Below, piece by piece: positions 34,311-47,115 of a stretch of 64,000 nucleotides of DNA. The notes under the pieces were generated by a model, which saw only the letters and a list, made by a program, of their open reading frames with translations, ran no database searches and had not been told where the DNA came from. The translations under genes and the position numbers were made by a program. Every line of letters starts with the position of its first letter. Position 1 is the first letter of the stretch. Source of the DNA: Phaseolus vulgaris (lineage: Eukaryota; Streptophyta; Magnoliopsida; Fabales; Fabaceae); assembly GCF_000499845.2 (NCBI RefSeq), contig NC_023757.2:3878118-3942117 (forward strand), written 5' to 3'.

Positions 34311-37300
34311 GATGCGGAGAGGCCGGTTAAGAAACTAACCCTGGTTAACCTGACTACTCTCTCTCTCTCTGATGGGAGTGGAAGGGTCTAGAACCAGCAA
34401 TGAGAGCCGTTGGATCTTGGCGTGCGATAACTACACGTGTGAGAGAAGAATGACGTGGAGATAAGGAACCAGAGGGTGAGGTGGGACTGAGGTGTCACCG
34501 TCAATGAAGGAAGTTAGCGAAGGAGGGAAGGGATTCAGCAATGTTGTGTGCGCTGATTTTGCATCGTTCATCGCACACGCGTTTCTCGCACGTGTGCCTG
34601 TTCAATGTCAAAACTACCCTTCCCAAAAAATATTAACCACTAATCAATGATTCATTCATTATGGATAACCACGCACTTAATGGCTCTCTCAATTTAATCT
34701 TCTATAATTTCAATTCTGCCAATTCATTATCTAAATATCATAATTATCTGATTTAAAATATTAAATAATTATAATCGAATGAACTGATTTCTTATAACTT
34801 GGTAGAACAAAAAACTTTTAATTTTTTTAAAAAGTGTATATATATTATATATAAATCATGTAGGAATAACTTTAAATGCAGTTCAATATTTTAAGAAAAC
34901 TTTTATTGATTAAATAAATATTATAACCCACAATGTAGGAATAGCTTCATTGTTTTTTAATATTTTTAAGGAAACTAAAAAATTAAGTATACAATGTACT
35001 CTTTAAACAATCTTCTTGAATGTTTGATTAAGTAAAAATTGAAGGACATATTAATTGAACCTAAAAGTGGGAAATTTTTAATCGGATCAAACAATTGAAA
35101 AGATAAGATTAAATAATTAAAAAAAACATGGAGTCAAATCAACATAGTTTGACCAAGAAGTAAAAAATATCCCTTTTGTTGTGGGTCCTAACATATAAGA
35201 TCATCGGTTTCTTCATAAGATTGTACGGTTCAGATTGAAAGTAAGAATTGTCATCCAGATCATGTACCTTTTCGTTGTTTTTAACCCATCTCAATCTCAT
35301 TACAAATTTACAGGGTATTTGGTGACACTATTAATTTGGGTAAAAAAAAAATTACGATATTATTGTTGCAAAAAATATATTATTGTCGTTGCTCTCTAAT
35401 TAAAATAATTTTTTTTATTAAATTATGCTACATTATTTAATAGTCTTATATAATTTACATTTGACATTTTAAAATATATATATATATTTTAATTTATCAA
35501 TAATTTTTTTAAGATAAAATTATGATGAATTTAGATTTTAAAAAAAACTAATAGAAGAAAATAAGAGAAGACAAAAGATTCTAGAAACTGATGAAAGATA
35601 ATTACACAATATTGTAAAATTGTTGAGCCGATCTCATACATCTTGATTTACTTCAATAATATATATAATAAAATTATAATTACTTAAATTATAAAATAAA
35701 AATACTAACAAACACAGTTTACTAACCATTAATACAATAATAAGAATAAAATAATTAAAAAATTAAAAATTAAAAATTAAAATTAATAATAATAAAATCT
35801 GAATTAATAATAAAAAACTATATAGTAATTGATTTTAACAATATTTACTTACAATCGAAACTCCATATTTTATTAAAATAAAAATTAGTTTTTTTAAAAT
35901 TGATGATACCCTACAGAAGATCAGAAGGTTTCTCTGGACGACGTCGCTTTCAATCGAACTGTCGATGCGGTGAGTGAAGCATTGACTCGGTCCTGAATTG
36001 GCATGCACAAACTTTGTCTTGATGGAAGAAACATGATGTGATGATAGAGTCAAGGCCAAAAATGTCTCATAAATTAACTTTTTAATTCAATTTTAATTAT
36101 TTAATAATGTCCAAAAGATAATTAATGCACACTAAACAAAATTAACAAGTAAACTAATAAATAGATCTAACTTTGGCCCCACTTCGGTTTCTTTATTTAG
36201 TTTTGGGTTGGCGGTTATGTTTCCCATTCATGAGGTTTTGCCCTTCAATTTTGTTAGCATAACTTAAATAAATAATACATAATTTTGTAAATTTAGTCTT
36301 AAAATTTATTTTTTACTTGAAAGATTCTACTGTTATTTTTAAATAAATAAAAATTATATTTATATCATTTATCACGTGATAAAATTATTTTAATTTTAAT
36401 AAAAGGTAAAATTACCTAATCAAAATAATATCAAATTAAAATATTGTACCTTCTTTAGATAATAATATTTTTTATGAAATAATATAAGTGAAATATGTTA
36501 GAATTCTTTTTATTAGATAAATTTTATTAAAAATATAAATAAATTTTAATAAATAATAATAAAATTTATAAAATCAGCAGAGATGTATTTTAAATATATA
36601 TAATGGAAACATAAATTCAAGACTAATATCTTTTACACACTTTTATTGGATAACTCATCACATGATGTTATTTTTTAAATTAAGAATTAGTTCTAAACAT
36701 TAAATGAAAACATTTTAATAACTAAATTAATTTTTAAGCTGTAAAATGTAACATCTCATTTACATTACTATAAATACTCATATCATACTATTCAATATAT
36801 ATATATATATATATATAACTGATTTACATATTATAAAATTGTATTTTTTTATAAGGATTTTCAAATTTATATACATTAAAATAAATAAAAATTAAACTTT
36901 TCTTTATTAACTTCTCAACTCAATGTTGAGATCCATTATTTGTAGCTTTTATTTCGTGTAAAACATAGTTATAGTAGATTTTTTTTAAAAATCACAGAGA
37001 AGAAAACAAGGTAAGTTACTATTTTTTTTTTAAACTTCCAATACAATTCTATAATTGATGTTCATTCAAGAATGTTCTCATATATCTCAATTTACATCAC
37101 AACACATGAATCATACACTTAATCTAATTCATGTATTAAACAACCAAGTGTCTCTAAGTATCTCCTGTTCAACATCACTCATATGCCAGGAATCCACTAA
37201 CACATAAATAGTCGACTCTACTTTTGGAAGACCAGTGCATTGAAATTAGAACTTAGAGACATGCACTTCTCATACTACCATGTTTTCATCACAACATAGT

Positions 37301-38120
37301 CTCCCCTTCAGGAAATCCATCATCATATGACACGAGTAAATCCATATGACCTACTTTGATCATTTCTTTCAAACCTCATACTCAGTCATATGAACCTCCT
37401 TCGACTCTCACCACTTAGTATTCTTCATCTATATGTTTTCAATATATCAGTAGAGTCTAGATCGTCCTTTTCACAGAGTTCTCATAATATGAGATAAATT
37501 GGTACAAGATGTAGTTAGTTAAGGCAATATATTCAACGTTATGCAGAAAGAAGAAGTGAAAAAAATCATCTTGGACCAATTAAAACCTATCTATTTATTT
37601 TCAATTTTTCTAAATTGTTCAAATTCGCTATCCCAACTATGTGCTCGTTGCGAGAAATTCTTAGAATAAAAAACTTGAGAATTTTGGTCGTTGGGAGGGC
37701 CAAATGATTATTATTTGGACCTCTGTCACTTCTGGCTAAGAGATTGAGTATTCTTTGGAACATAGTCATTCCTGGCTAAACAAACAAAGTTTGTATGAAA
37801 GTATGATTACAAAGATCACAAGGGTTGCTTACTAGAGAGAGTTAGCATCTTACAATGTATAGAAAGTTTAACCACTCTACTAATATTCTATTTGATCGTG
37901 AATAGTGTTCTCGTAAATATTTGGGTACTTAGAGGTTTGAGCAACAAAATAGACAACATTGTTGCACTTGTGAACACTTGCTCTATATTTCTTCAACTTG
38001 AAAGATTTATTCAAATACTAAATTGAGAAAAGAATCGTTGCACATCCTTTTTTCTTGATTGAAATCTTCATAGATGTCTTCTTCTTTTTATGTCTACCCA
38101 TGTTCAGATGGAGAGATATT
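34311..38120. other. PI4K-gamma promoter region and AT-rich intergenic DNA
   Basis: The first ~300 bases are the probable promoter. Beyond that the DNA is AT-rich, with an (AT)n microsatellite at 36795-36818. A GC-richer island at about 35905-36060 is unassigned. About 37080-38100 has balanced composition, as in the internal or LTR part of a copia element. It leads into the purine-rich tract and LTR at 38121. Confidence 0.4.
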
Positions 38121-39070
38121 GTTAGGGAAAAAGCACAATACCTTAGGATTTTGATTAAGTGCTGAAAACAACTAATTGTAAAACATGGTCATACTTTGTC
38201 TATAAGATGAATGTTTTGTTAAAACAACAAATCACATTAGATGCAAGTGTTTCGTCTGACAGATGATACAACACTGTGCATCTTTTCTTTACGTCTAATA
38301 AGTATAATTGATGCTCAGGCGATACACACATATTAAGTTAACATCACATTACTTGAACATTTGTATGCTTACTTTATATTGTAGGAAATATCCACTTCCT
38401 TTTTGTAACCAAAGAGATTCATTCAAGTTCAAATACAAGTCAACATCAAGATCTTTTGAAGCACAAACTAAAGTTGGTTTTTATAGCAACTTTATGACAG
38501 AGAGTATTTCAACTCTGACTTAGCTATTTGTCCAATACATTGTGCACTTTTACCATGAATTGGTGCAAAATATTATGTTGGGATGACTATTGTTAGTGAT
38601 CGAGAATGTTATCTACAAAAGAAGAGCATTTAAAGTTGCATGAATTGCATTGAACACAACGTCCATTGAACGCAATGTCCATATTCAAGCTTTCCAGATA
38701 CAAAAGGATATTCAAGTGAGTTGAAGTTGCTCAATAACTAGAAACGGTCTTCTGCAACAATTATCTTCTTCCAACACCTATATAAAGTCATTCAACAAGA
38801 AAAAAAATTGGTTTCATTGTGCCAAAACACTATCCAAATTTTCTGAGCTTCATAAAGGTTCATGAAGAACACTGCGAGTGTTCATTCAACTAAGTGGAAA
38901 AGAATGTTTATAGTTGTATTCGTCGAAAGACACAATCCTTCCCTAAAGAGTTTTCTTGTATATTGTCTTTATCTCTGTTATAGGATTGTGATAAATTTTT
39001 ATTATTGAAGTAACCTATCTTATATAAGAAAATCACATTTTCCTATCATGTATACTAGAATGAACTTGTA
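38121..39070 (+). mobile_element. Copia-type LTR (solo or 3' LTR), boundaries approximate
   Basis: A purine-rich tract GATGGAGAGATA ends just before TTGTTAGGGAAAAAGCAC. This is the usual junction between the polypurine tract and the TG start of a Ty1-copia LTR. The following ~950 bp lacks coding potential and has the composition of an LTR. I cannot place the CA end or a target duplication. Confidence 0.4.
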
Positions 39071-41270
39071 TATTAACTTTTTTTTAAGTAATCGGGAGCG
39101 ATAACAGATAATACTTGAATTTTTAGTTTTTGAAAAATATGATAGTGATGATCATTGAACATAAAAGTAGTGTTATTTGTATACTCATTGCAATCACAGT
39201 TTTTTATTAAAAAGGAATTCTTAAAAAAAAATTAAAGCACAACTGGACATAGTTTAAGAGTTAAAAGTGAACCATTTTAAAGTATCTTTCTTTTAATAGA
39301 CATTATCGCTTATAATATTTCTAAAAAGAAATTGAATACTTTATACAACTTCTTCTAGAATATTTTATAGCATTAAAAAGAATCTATAGAATGTGTATAT
39401 ATTGCAGTCTTTAAAAAACAATAAAATCAGTTATATGAAGTTGAAGTTAATTATCAAATCTAAATAACTTGAGAAGGGCAAATAAAAGTATATGTATTTA
39501 AATTTTAAAAACCTAAAAATAATATCTTAAAAGTGGGAAGAATCTTGAATAAGAAGAAGCAGATTTTGATGGTGGCACCCACCCTAGGTTTTATCTGCCA
39601 CCATTAAAGTGGTGTGGGAATCAATATTATGAACTGTGGGCTGATTCAAACCATGTGTGTGGAGACAAGCTATAATAAGTAGAAGACAACACTCTGCACT
39701 GGTTTTCTGCCTCACTATTGCTTTGAAGTGTGCAATAAATAATATAATTCATTTTTATATGACAAAAAGAAAGAAAGTAAGAAGAGAGTCATAAAAAAAA
39801 GAAAAAGTAAGAAGGAAAAGAACACAGCATCGAATAAGACATTTATTTAATCATTTAGTATAAAATAAATACTTCTTCTAGACAAAAATAATTTAATATA
39901 GTTAATTCAAGTATTTTAATATTATTCTTTCAAAAATAAGTATTCTTAAATTAATTAATTTATATGTGAACATTATTTCCAATACATATAATTAAAAGCA
40001 ATTTAAAACATATTGTATTTGTTACGTGAAAATAAACACAACTAGTATAATTGAGTGATGAGAAAAGTAAGGTTTTAAATGTCTTATTGTTTATGCAATA
40101 AAAAAAACTCATAGTTTATATAACCATATATATAAATATAGACAAAAGTTAAATTTTCCCTTTTATGGATATGTTTTATTTAATGCCAATAGTGTATTAA
40201 TAATAAATATATAAGAATTTGTTTCATTTAGATAGGAAAACTAAAAGTTAATTATAATAGAATCTAATTAATGTCAGATGCTTCTGTATTGTAATCGTTT
40301 TATTTAAAAAATTATGTGATAAATTTATTATTTTTTAATAATTATTTCAAAATTTCAATGGAATAATTAATTAGTAGACAGTAAATTAAACTCTTAAAAA
40401 TGTATCACTAATTAAAAAGTTAACAACTTAAATAATGAAATATAAGAACCTGCACACATGGAATCTCAATATGTTAAGTTTATCTTGTTATTTTCAATTA
40501 AATGCTAAAATGCTATATATTTCATTAATTATCACCTATTAGAGAAAGTTTGTGTGACCTTTGTCACATTGAATGCATACAATGTATATGATGTTACCCT
40601 AACTAAAAGTCCACGAGATTGAAAAGTTGGTAGTAGCAATAACTATTTTCTCTTTTTTTATGTTCTTGAAAATAAATAAAAAAATTATAATTGATTGTTG
40701 TTTTTACTTAGAAATTGGAAGGGAAAAAGAAAGGGAATAAGGATAAAACATAATAAAAAATAGTTCAAACAAATATTACTTTCTTGTGCTTTGGTGTAAC
40801 CATGAAGTGTCTTTATCCTTTTTAACTCATGCCACTAGGATGAAGGACCCATCACTTTGATTTGTTAAATTTATAAAGAAAGAAAAGAAGAAGAAAAAAG
40901 TCATTCTTGATTAAATTAAAAGGGACAATTTATATATATTCAATTCAGAGTCTATATTTTACTGTTTTTATTAGTTGCCAAATTTAAGATAAATACTTTC
41001 AAACCTTTTATTCAAAATTCTTTATATTTTTAAGGGGCGCAACATCAAGCATTTTCCACCACATTAGTCTATTATTTATAGCGTCCTACATGGGAACAAA
41101 TTCAAAGAGTACATAAGGACTTTAAAGTAAAAAAAAAAATGTATATATATATAATTGTATTAATTCATAATTTAATATATATATATATATATATGATATA
41201 AAAATAAGGGCTTATACATAATTTTGAAATATGAGGATAAAAGGTTACTTTTTTTCTCTTAATATACATA
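39071..41270. other. AT-rich intergenic DNA
   Basis: No gene is recognised. A short hairpin occurs at 39569-39604 (TGGTGGCA ... TGCCACCA). (AT)n runs lie near 41143-41152 and 41172-41194. Confidence 0.5.
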
Positions 41271-41812
41271 TTTTTTTTTTTAAGTTTTCATATTAGATCT
41301 CAATAAGTAGCAACAATCATCTCATCACATGAACAAAAATATTATTCAAAAAAAGAAAAAGGAAAGAAAAAACAAAAACATGGGAAGACTAGACCAAAAC
41401 TCATATGTTAACAAAAACGATACATAGGTAGACTATACTTATTCATAAAGAATTCTAAGAACAAATTAGATGAAAGCCTATTATACAAATGAAATAATTC
41501 TCTATGAATAAATCATAAATTAGCCAACTTATCAGCACACGTATTCCCTTCATGAAAAATATGAGTAACCTTAAACCTGATTTTTCCACAGTAATTAAGA
41601 TAAGTATTTCATCAATTACGAAACATCCACGAAATATTAGTCCTAGTAATAAATGCAGTACAAACCAAGGTGGAATCACATTCAAGCCATACATTAGTAA
41701 GTTCCATCTTTTGAGTCTCCTCCATAACATGTATAACTCCATAAAACTCATCAATTATAACAGTCTAAACTTCTCCCTAATTGGATCCTAGATGAGTCTA
41801 GTTGTTTCACTC
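41271..41812 (-). mobile_element. LINE 3' part: RNase H C-terminal half, 3' UTR and poly(A)
   Basis: The minus strand reads DEFYGVIHVMEETQKMELTN, VWLECDSTLVCTAFITRTN, YLNYCGKIRFKVTHIFHEG and NTCADKLANL, followed by RELFHLYNRLSSNLFLEFF and NKYSLPMYRF. This is the RNase H domain and C-terminal tail of a plant non-LTR retrotransposon. It carries several stops. A run of 11 T on the plus strand (41271-41281) would be the poly(A) tail. The adjoining 41815-42455 holds the preceding part of the same element in the opposite orientation. Confidence 0.85.
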
Positions 41813-41814
41813 TT

Positions 41815-42455
41815 AAATCGATTAAGACTTTTTTTTAGAACCAAGAGTTCCCTATGGTTGGGGTAAATTCATTTGGTCATCATATATTCTGCCTTCCAAA
41901 ACTCTAGTGTTCTAGAAAGTTTTTCATGTGCGAGTTCCTACATATCAATATATTCAGAATAAAGGTTTGTATATATGTTCTATGTGTACACTTTTTGAAA
42001 AGCACGAGAAATCTATTCAACATTTTTTTTAATGTTCTAATGCTTTGCATATATTTGGAGTTGGGTTCGACAAATTTTTCTTACTTCTCATTTCTCTAAT
42101 AAGGATGATCTTCTTTCTTTTATTAAGAGTGATGGTAGTCTTTTGGTTAAGTTGATTAAGCTTGTTGTGATAACTTTTTCTATTTGGATGATATGGTGTA
42201 CGAGGAATTATGCTAGATTTCAAGATAAGATTGATGTTTTTAGGGCTATTTCGGTAATTAAAGATTTAACTTGTCTAGTGGGAAATTCGTCTAAAGCTTC
42301 AATGAAGAATAATATGTTGGATTTCAACGTGATTAAGTTTTTTGGTATTAATACTCGTACTGGTAAAGTTCTTCGTCTTCTTCCTCTTAGATGAGAGTTT
42401 CCTTCAAGATAGGTTAAAATTAACACTGATGGGGCTGCTAGGAGAAAAACAGATT
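41815..42455 (+). mobile_element. LINE 5' part, inverted: zf-RVT linker and start of RNase H
   Basis: The plus strand reads WGKFIWSSYILPSKTLVF, then KVFHVRVPTYQYIQNKGLYI and CSMCTLFEKHEKSIQHF (the zinc-binding zf-RVT segment after the reverse transcriptase). It continues IWMIWCTRNYARFQDKID and, after stops, VKINTDGAARRK, where the RNase H domain begins with its first catalytic Asp. The homology ends at about 42450. The next part of the same domain is on the minus strand at 41812-41510, so the two pieces abut head to head. Confidence 0.85.
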
Positions 42456-44822
42456 TTGAGAGAGAGAAGATAAAAAAGAAAAAAAAAAGAGTTATAATTG
42501 TTATATATTTATTTATATGTCACTTATGAATTAGAAAAAACTTTACTCCATATAATCGAATGAGCTGAAATTTTTTAAATAATAACTTTTATAGAAATCT
42601 TGTATGTATATTTTATTTTAGAACTTTTAATGTAATTATACAATATTCAACTAGTATAATAGTATGTTATAAACTTTTGTTGAGCATTTTATTAATAGTA
42701 AATAAAATTATGATTTTTAGACAATAGAAAAAGTAAATCTGCATTTAAAATTTTGAAAAGATTAAAATTATGCATTCGTAAAAGAAAAACTTTTGAACAA
42801 CATTGTAAATAGTAAAAAAAACAAACTTTACACATCTGTATACAGTACTAAATGTGTCAACATCCTTGGCAAAATTATAGAAGCTAAAAGTGAATTTAAA
42901 CCTATACAATGTTTAAGAAGATGTCATGCACATTGGTAACTATTTATACATATATTTCATAAAATTCAGAAGTCATTGTTTCATATTACATACACAGTTC
43001 AGAATGTTTGGATAGAAATATAGAACAAAGTTCAGTAATGAAAACAACATCTTAACTTGAGAGATAATCTTCACCATCTTTATGAGTTTTGTTCCAACCC
43101 TGATATGAAAGAAAGGGTAGCTATGAAGACTACTATTTGAGGATTGAATATATACATTGCATCAGCAGCAAGCATGCATGATTGCACATGAAAAAGCATA
43201 ACACGTGGAGGGACCAAAATGCTATTAAATGTTTACGAAACTTAGCATGACCATGATTTTTTTTGTTGATAACTGTGTTAGGTACGCATTTGTCACTACT
43301 TTTGATGCAACAGAAGCTAGTGTATATCCACTGCCACATGTTTTTGGCCATGCCGATTAGGTTTAGTTAGTGCCATATCACTGTCTCTGAAGAATTCTTG
43401 TGTAAACTATATGAACTGTTTTCTGCTAACTATTAATTTCACAGTTTCTTCGTCTTATTTCCAACAGCAAGTGGTACAAGAAGTAATTGATGAAGTGTGC
43501 AATGTTGGTAAAAAGTTTCTATAATATTAAAGGTTTGAATCGATGAGCACGCATGTTAATAAAGATTGCATCAATGACATAAATGAAATTATTCTCACCC
43601 TGTAAAAATAAACATAATACGATATATACCCAGACGAATTTTAATACCATTATGCAATTCTTGATTAAGATTATGAAGTTGGGTCTTTATTTAAACAAAT
43701 AAACTCCCTATATAGTAACCTAAATAACTAGATGGGGAGTTTAAAACAAAAAAAAAATTAAATAAAAATAAAAAATAACTAAAAGAACATTTTATAAAAG
43801 AAGCTTCCAAAATAATGATGAGGAATGATTGAGCGTTGCTAATCCAATCATATTGATCCTATTTGTAGATAACATTCATAATAAAATCCAAAAAAAAATT
43901 AGGTTGATTTGTTTTAAAAGTTTTTTTATTGAATTTTATTCTAATATTAGGAAGATGTATTGGTTTTCTAAAGGTTAATACTTGTTTTTTTTTCTTCTTC
44001 ATGATTTATTTTTATTTATTTTTTTAATTCATAATTTAATGACCTAATTAATTTCCATAAAAAAATATGATCGAATATGAGTTATGAATTTCTTGATCAT
44101 CACTGAAAAAGTATTCAAAATAATTTTTTCAGGTTAAATCATTAAAGTTTAATTGAGGAAACATTTACAAATAAAAAAATATTTTATCAAGTAAATTTTA
44201 CTCTTTAAGTCAATATTTTAAATATGTTATTGTACATTTTCATTTATATTTTAATTATAGTTAAATAGTATTTTTTTTAAATATTATTTAAATTTATATT
44301 TTGAGATTTCATATTTCATTTATAATTTTTCATGCAATATAGACTTGCTACTACTCTCTAAGATGATTCAATCACTCCCTATGGTGTCAAAATTCGTGAG
44401 TTTAATTATTAAAATAATAATAGGTGGCATGTGAGTAAATATTTTGTTTTATTAGTTAAATTTAGTGAAGGTAAATAAAATATAATATTGGAAGATAAAG
44501 AATGTAGAAACGAATATCCTTACTGTTCAAATAATATTTATACCATAGATAAGTAAGCACCTATGGGATATTTATAGTAATATAATACGAAAGTCTAGTT
44601 CAATGGTTCATACATTGTGACCTATAACGTTTTAAAGATTTATATTATACAAATATACATGTTCGAATGTAAAAGATCACAAAATATATTCTTGCAAATC
44701 TCTTTTAGTTATAAGAATGATCTCATTTGTAACTTATAAATATATAAGACAAGAAACACTATTGCATATAGGTACTTTAATAATATTTAAAAAGATTTTT
44801 TAATGATGGTTTTTTAATAGTT
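42456..44822. other. AT-rich intergenic DNA
   Basis: No gene is recognised. The segment 43040-43500 is less AT-rich. It contains an exon-like snippet (AG|CAAGTGGTACAAGAAGTAAT at about 43469), too short to identify. Confidence 0.45.
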
Positions 44823-45890
44823 ACAGAAAAAAATTATTTTTAACGGGGTTATATTTGACATTATCGACGGTTTTAACCTCCGTTAAGTGCGTTATCCGTG
44901 GTTTGTTTGTCCCCTAAAGATTCAGCGTCGCTAATTTTTATTATTTCCGACGGTTTAAATCCTCTGCTATCCCCACTAATTCTCTCATAAAATTAGTCTC
45001 TTTTTGGATAATCTTATTTCTCTACCAACTACTATTTCAAGGTATAGTGCCATCAGAGCATACTTCAATGAATTGTTCTTTATTCTTAATAATAATAACA
45101 GTGTGGCAACTTACGAAAAACAGTCTTCCTATACTCCAGTCCACATTTATACCCTTAAAACCAAAATGCATACATTTAAAAAAAATATCCAGAACATTTA
45201 TAAGAAAAACAAAGCTCGAAGAACATGTTATCAACCCAAAAAACTAAAAATTATACAATGAGAAAAGATCGTACCTGAGAATAATCAGAGACAATGTTCC
45301 AAGAGCTGTATTCGATCCTTGAGAAAAATCTGAGGCACGAAACGCACCGCAACTTTGGAAATGAGAAATGGAGAAGATGAAAACCAAATTTGAAAAATCA
45401 AATAGAAAAAAACGAAAATGAATACCTAATATAACAAAAACAGAGTGAGAAATGAACCTTCAATTGGAGGGAATAAGAACGGAGAAGCTGAAGATGATTT
45501 TCTAGGGCAAAAACATCGTGAGAAATGTTTCAGAGGGAAGAACAAAGGGAAGAACGTGAGAGAGCTGAAGGAACATGAGAGAGCTGAAGGAACGTGAGAT
45601 GATTTTCCAGGCATTGAGAAATGTTTAAACGTGAGAGAGCTAAACTTTCAAATGAAGAATGTGTAAAAATTTGAGAAAGGTGAGGAAGTTGTAGTCTGTG
45701 AAAAAATAAGTATTGTGCCACCAACAATAGAAAAAAGTAAAAAGTAAAAAATAAAAATAAAATAAAATAATTATTTTTGGTAAAACTATAGGAACTTGTA
45801 GGGGTTTAAAATGTACTAAGGTTCTTATAACCTCTTCTAAAAAATATTTGGTAAATTTTTTTTTTTTAGTGTCACATTGTCATTAAACTT
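44823..45890. mobile_element. Possible non-autonomous CACTA-like element
   Basis: The left end region TTACAGAAAAAAATTATTTT and the right end region TTTTTTTTTTTTAGTGTCAC form an approximate inverted pair of CACTA type. Subterminal GACGG/CCGTTA words lie near 44870-44960. The interior includes a purine-rich stretch with a 19-bp tandem repeat (unit GAACGTGAGAGAGCTGAAG at 45552 and 45571). Ends are diverged and no 3-bp duplication was confirmed. Confidence 0.4.
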
Positions 45891-47064
45891 TATTTAGTTA
45901 TTAGTAAAACTATATATTTCAAAATAAAATAAAAAAGGTAAATTTTATTTTTATGATATGATCTTATATTTTATTATTTTATAAAATTTATATTTAAATT
46001 TTACTTCATTATATAACTCTGAAAATCATGGTTTTATAATGTTACTTTGACAAGTATATAATTAATTAAATAAATCAATTTTTAATTTTTCAAAAATTTT
46101 CTGTTTCCTCAAATTTTTCACATTTTAATAAATAATTATTTTTTCTTCTACTAACTGGTGTAGCATGGAACAATTCAGTTGTGAACTGGGAAGCTCACTC
46201 TTTTATTAATTTCTCATCAAAAGTGAAGAAGACATACACCTCCATGAATACTTATCACCTTGTCAAATTCAAAATTCAGAGTAAAAATCAAGACAAAGCC
46301 ACGTGGAAGTTCTATCTACTTTGTCATTTTTTTTTCAATTCTTAATTCTAATAAGTAAGAAACTATTAAGTTTCAGTGTCAACGTAGAAAAAAGAAAATA
46401 AAATTGAAACCAGATCGTGTTTGAAGATATAATAAATTTCCAATCTCTTATTTTATGAGTGCATTAAAGGGTGCAGATACTCGTATAAGGGTTCATGAAT
46501 AAACTAAGAAAAAAAAACACGAATATTTATGCAATGCACGTCTACACATTTTCATTTTTTTAACATAATTTATTCATATTATTCCATCCTAATGAAAACA
46601 TTATTATTATTTTATTTAGCTCTTATTTTAGTTAAAAAAAATCATTTAAATAAAAGTTTAAAATTAAACTTAGACATTATGGAAAGTTATATAAGTAATG
46701 AATTATTTTACGTGGAAAGATAATAATTATAATGGAAAAATAGTAATTGTAATATTAAGAAAGAAAAAGAAATGTCTATATAATTTATAATAAATGAAAA
46801 ATGCTCAAATAATAAATAATAGGTGGTGTGTGAAGTTGTTGTTGAATTTTTTTTTTGGAAAATGTGAATACATTTGTGAGAAATAATAGTTATTATTATT
46901 ATCAGAATAAAATATAACATTTCCTTAGTCATAAATTATAAATGTAGATACCAAGTTACATCACCAAGATTCGAAATGGTGGAAAATAAAAATCACAATA
47001 CAATTTTTTTTTTAAATGTTAATATAATTGGTACAATTAAATTTGGAAGAAAATAAAAATAAAA

Positions 47065-47115
<51 letters not shown>

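Noticed and set aside
39569..39604. Short hairpin TGGTGGCA...TGCCACCA as a possible miRNA precursor
   Set aside because: The stem is only about 9 bp with a large loop, too short for a plant miRNA precursor.
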